A stretch of 64,000 bases of DNA from Trichomonas vaginalis G3. Taxonomy: Eukaryota > Parabasalia > Trichomonadida > Trichomonadidae. Below are positions 62,986-64,000 of the stretch, piece by piece; position 1 is the stretch's first letter; each line of letters opens with the position of its first letter. The stretch lies in contig NC_067207.1 in the NCBI RefSeq assembly GCF_026262505.1, forward strand, positions 34,440,082-34,504,081, written 5' to 3'. Both the position numbers and the translations under genes were made by a program. The notes below the pieces were generated by a model, which was given only the letters and a program-made list of their open reading frames with translations, had not been told where the DNA came from and did no database searches.

Positions 62986-63221
62986 TAAGATAATTTATCC
63001 ATTTCAATTTCTTTTCAATTAAATTTTGAATAAGCTTTCAATCTGTTAATTATTAAAATTTATATATATACGTCAGATTTAATTGAACATGAAAGAAAGA
63101 TTTAGTTAAAAGAAATCAGAAAAATTAATAAATTTATATCCATATGCTAATTAGGCACCATAATGAATAAATGTAAATCATTTCAATAGTATTCAAATAT
63201 TTTCAGCATTTATTTCAAAAA
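62986..63221. other. Spacer between the Polinton block and the transporter gene
   Basis: AT-rich, with TATATATATA near 63062. TTTCAGCATTTATTTCAAAA directly before the transporter ATG contains TCA motifs that may act as an initiator. Confidence 0.4.
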
Positions 63222-64000
63222 ATGCTAGGAGGTGATTTATTTATCTCTGATTTTAGAATAATCAGCAATCCTGATCGGAAAATTTTCCGTGAAGACAATC
63301 ACCCGATTTCATACATAAGTGCCTTAATGATTTTGTTTTGCTTAATGTCAGGCAACGACTCGAATTACATGGATGGACTGTTTTCAAGCGGCATAATAAA
63401 CACAGCACTAATGGCAATACTTGCATATACAATTAATTGCATATCAACATCATTATTCGTTCGAAGTTGGAGATTTGAAAGTGGAAACCATTATCCAGAC
63501 ATTGTTAAAGAAATTTTTGGTCATGGAAGAACAATCATACGACTAATATATATTCTTACTCTCTTATACTCTGCAATTTGCAATTTTTCGGCCGTTAATT
63601 ATTATTATTCTTTGCTTGGTTCTAGATTTGCTGATCCTCAATCACATTTGAACACACCATGGATTCCATACTATCTAATAATTCCAGTCTTTACTATACC
63701 ATTTTGCTTTGTCAATAGATTTGTTAACCTAAAATACTGGTTTTTCATTGGTAATATTGGCCTTTTACTAGTTCTTGCTACAACAATTTATTTTGCTGCA
63801 ACTAATATTCATGAAAAGGGCTTTGATCCTGAAAATTCAAAAGTATTAATCAGTTGGGATTTTTGGGGAATGGTAAACTCATATTCATATTTTACAACAT
63901 TACTATGGGGACAACCATTTCTATGTGAGATTGCCAGATATGCAAAAAAAGCACGGCAACATTACATAATTTCTTTCATCTACGTGTCTTCAGCTCTTGT
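63222..64000 (+). CDS. Amino-acid transporter (AAAP family), 3' end outside the window
   Basis: The first 259 codons of a multi-pass membrane protein. A cytoplasmic N-terminus of about 35 residues is followed by alternating hydrophobic helices (ISALMILFCLM, NTALMAILAYTINCISTSLF, LIYILTLLYSAICNFSA, YLIIPVFTIPFCFVN, WFFIGNIGLLLVLATTIYFA). The helix pattern and the GQPFLCEIARYAKKA loop resemble trichomonad amino-acid/auxin permease-like transporters, which import amino acids by proton symport. The ATG at 63222 directly follows TTTATTTCAAAA. The frame stays open to the window end. Confidence 0.75.
   Translation, partial: MLGGDLFISDFRIISNPDRKIFREDNHPISYISALMILFCLMSGNDSNYMDGLFSSGIINTALMAILAYTINCISTSLFVRSWRFESGNHYPDIVKEIFGHGRTIIRLIYILTLLYSAICNFSAVNYYYSLLGSRFADPQSHLNTPWIPYYLIIPVFTIPFCFVNRFVNLKYWFFIGNIGLLLVLATTIYFAATNIHEKGFDPENSKVLISWDFWGMVNSYSYFTTLLWGQPFLCEIARYAKKARQHYIISFIYVSSAL

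Noticed and set aside
1-64000. tRNA, rRNA or snRNA genes
   Set aside because: I looked for cloverleaf and conserved core sequences in the GC-rich patches and saw none that fit.

Overview
The window looks like a chromosome segment of a trichomonad (parabasalid protist, Trichomonas vaginalis or a close relative such as Tritrichomonas). The reasons are intron-less, AT-rich genes with very short leaders, TCA-type initiator (Inr) motifs 5-15 nt before several start codons, stop codons merging into TAAA, typical trichomonad families (ankyrin, Myb, ubiquitin-like, BAR, 14-3-3, amino-acid transporter), and a large block of Polinton/Maverick DNA with KilA-N genes. The species is inferred, not proven. 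No tRNA, rRNA or CRISPR array was recognised.

Layout. (1) 1-21.9 kb is host DNA: an ankyrin protein cut by the window edge, two convergent ubiquilin-like genes, a leucine-rich-repeat protein, a BAR-domain protein, 14-3-3, a helical protein of unknown role, a two-repeat Myb factor, a conserved-looking 155-residue protein and one or two small candidate genes. They are separated by 1-5 kb of AT-rich DNA that holds a 566-bp palindromic MITE-like element, hairpin clusters, GC-rich islands and tandem repeats. (2) 21.9-62.7 kb is a composite of at least three Polinton lineages, treated here as fossils. Part A (about 21.93-43.9 kb) has a capsid-like gene, packaging ATPase, HNH gene, KilA-N genes, a divergent polymerase-like gene, a small amphipathic protein, a retroviral-type integrase and a gene resembling bacteriophage tail fibres. 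Part B (about 43.9-57.3 kb) has a protein-primed DNA polymerase B, a second and different capsid-like gene, small accessory genes and pieces of a primase-helicase. It is disturbed by an assembly gap (N run at 45284-45308), a poor-quality duplicate beside it and an inverted partial copy. Part C (about 57.3-62.6 kb) has a 12-copy, 119-bp satellite, an open KilA-N plus T5orf172 gene, a second integrase and a zinc-ribbon protein. Most core genes of all three parts are broken; several small genes remain open. (3) 63.2-64.0 kb returns to the host, with the first 259 codons of an amino-acid transporter.

How it fits together. The Polinton parts supply a virus-like kit (polymerase, integrase, packaging ATPase, capsid and fibre-like proteins, DNA-binding KilA-N regulators). 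Nearly every gene in it, on both strands, follows a TTTATTTTTAT-type leader, unlike the TCA initiator of the host genes. The most unusual items are the fibre-like gene at 41.6-43.4 kb, two unrelated-looking tandem-repeat inserts that share the same flanks (32.4-32.9 and 36.5-37.0 kb), two capsid lineages within 27 kb, and the palindromic element near 11.6-12.2 kb.
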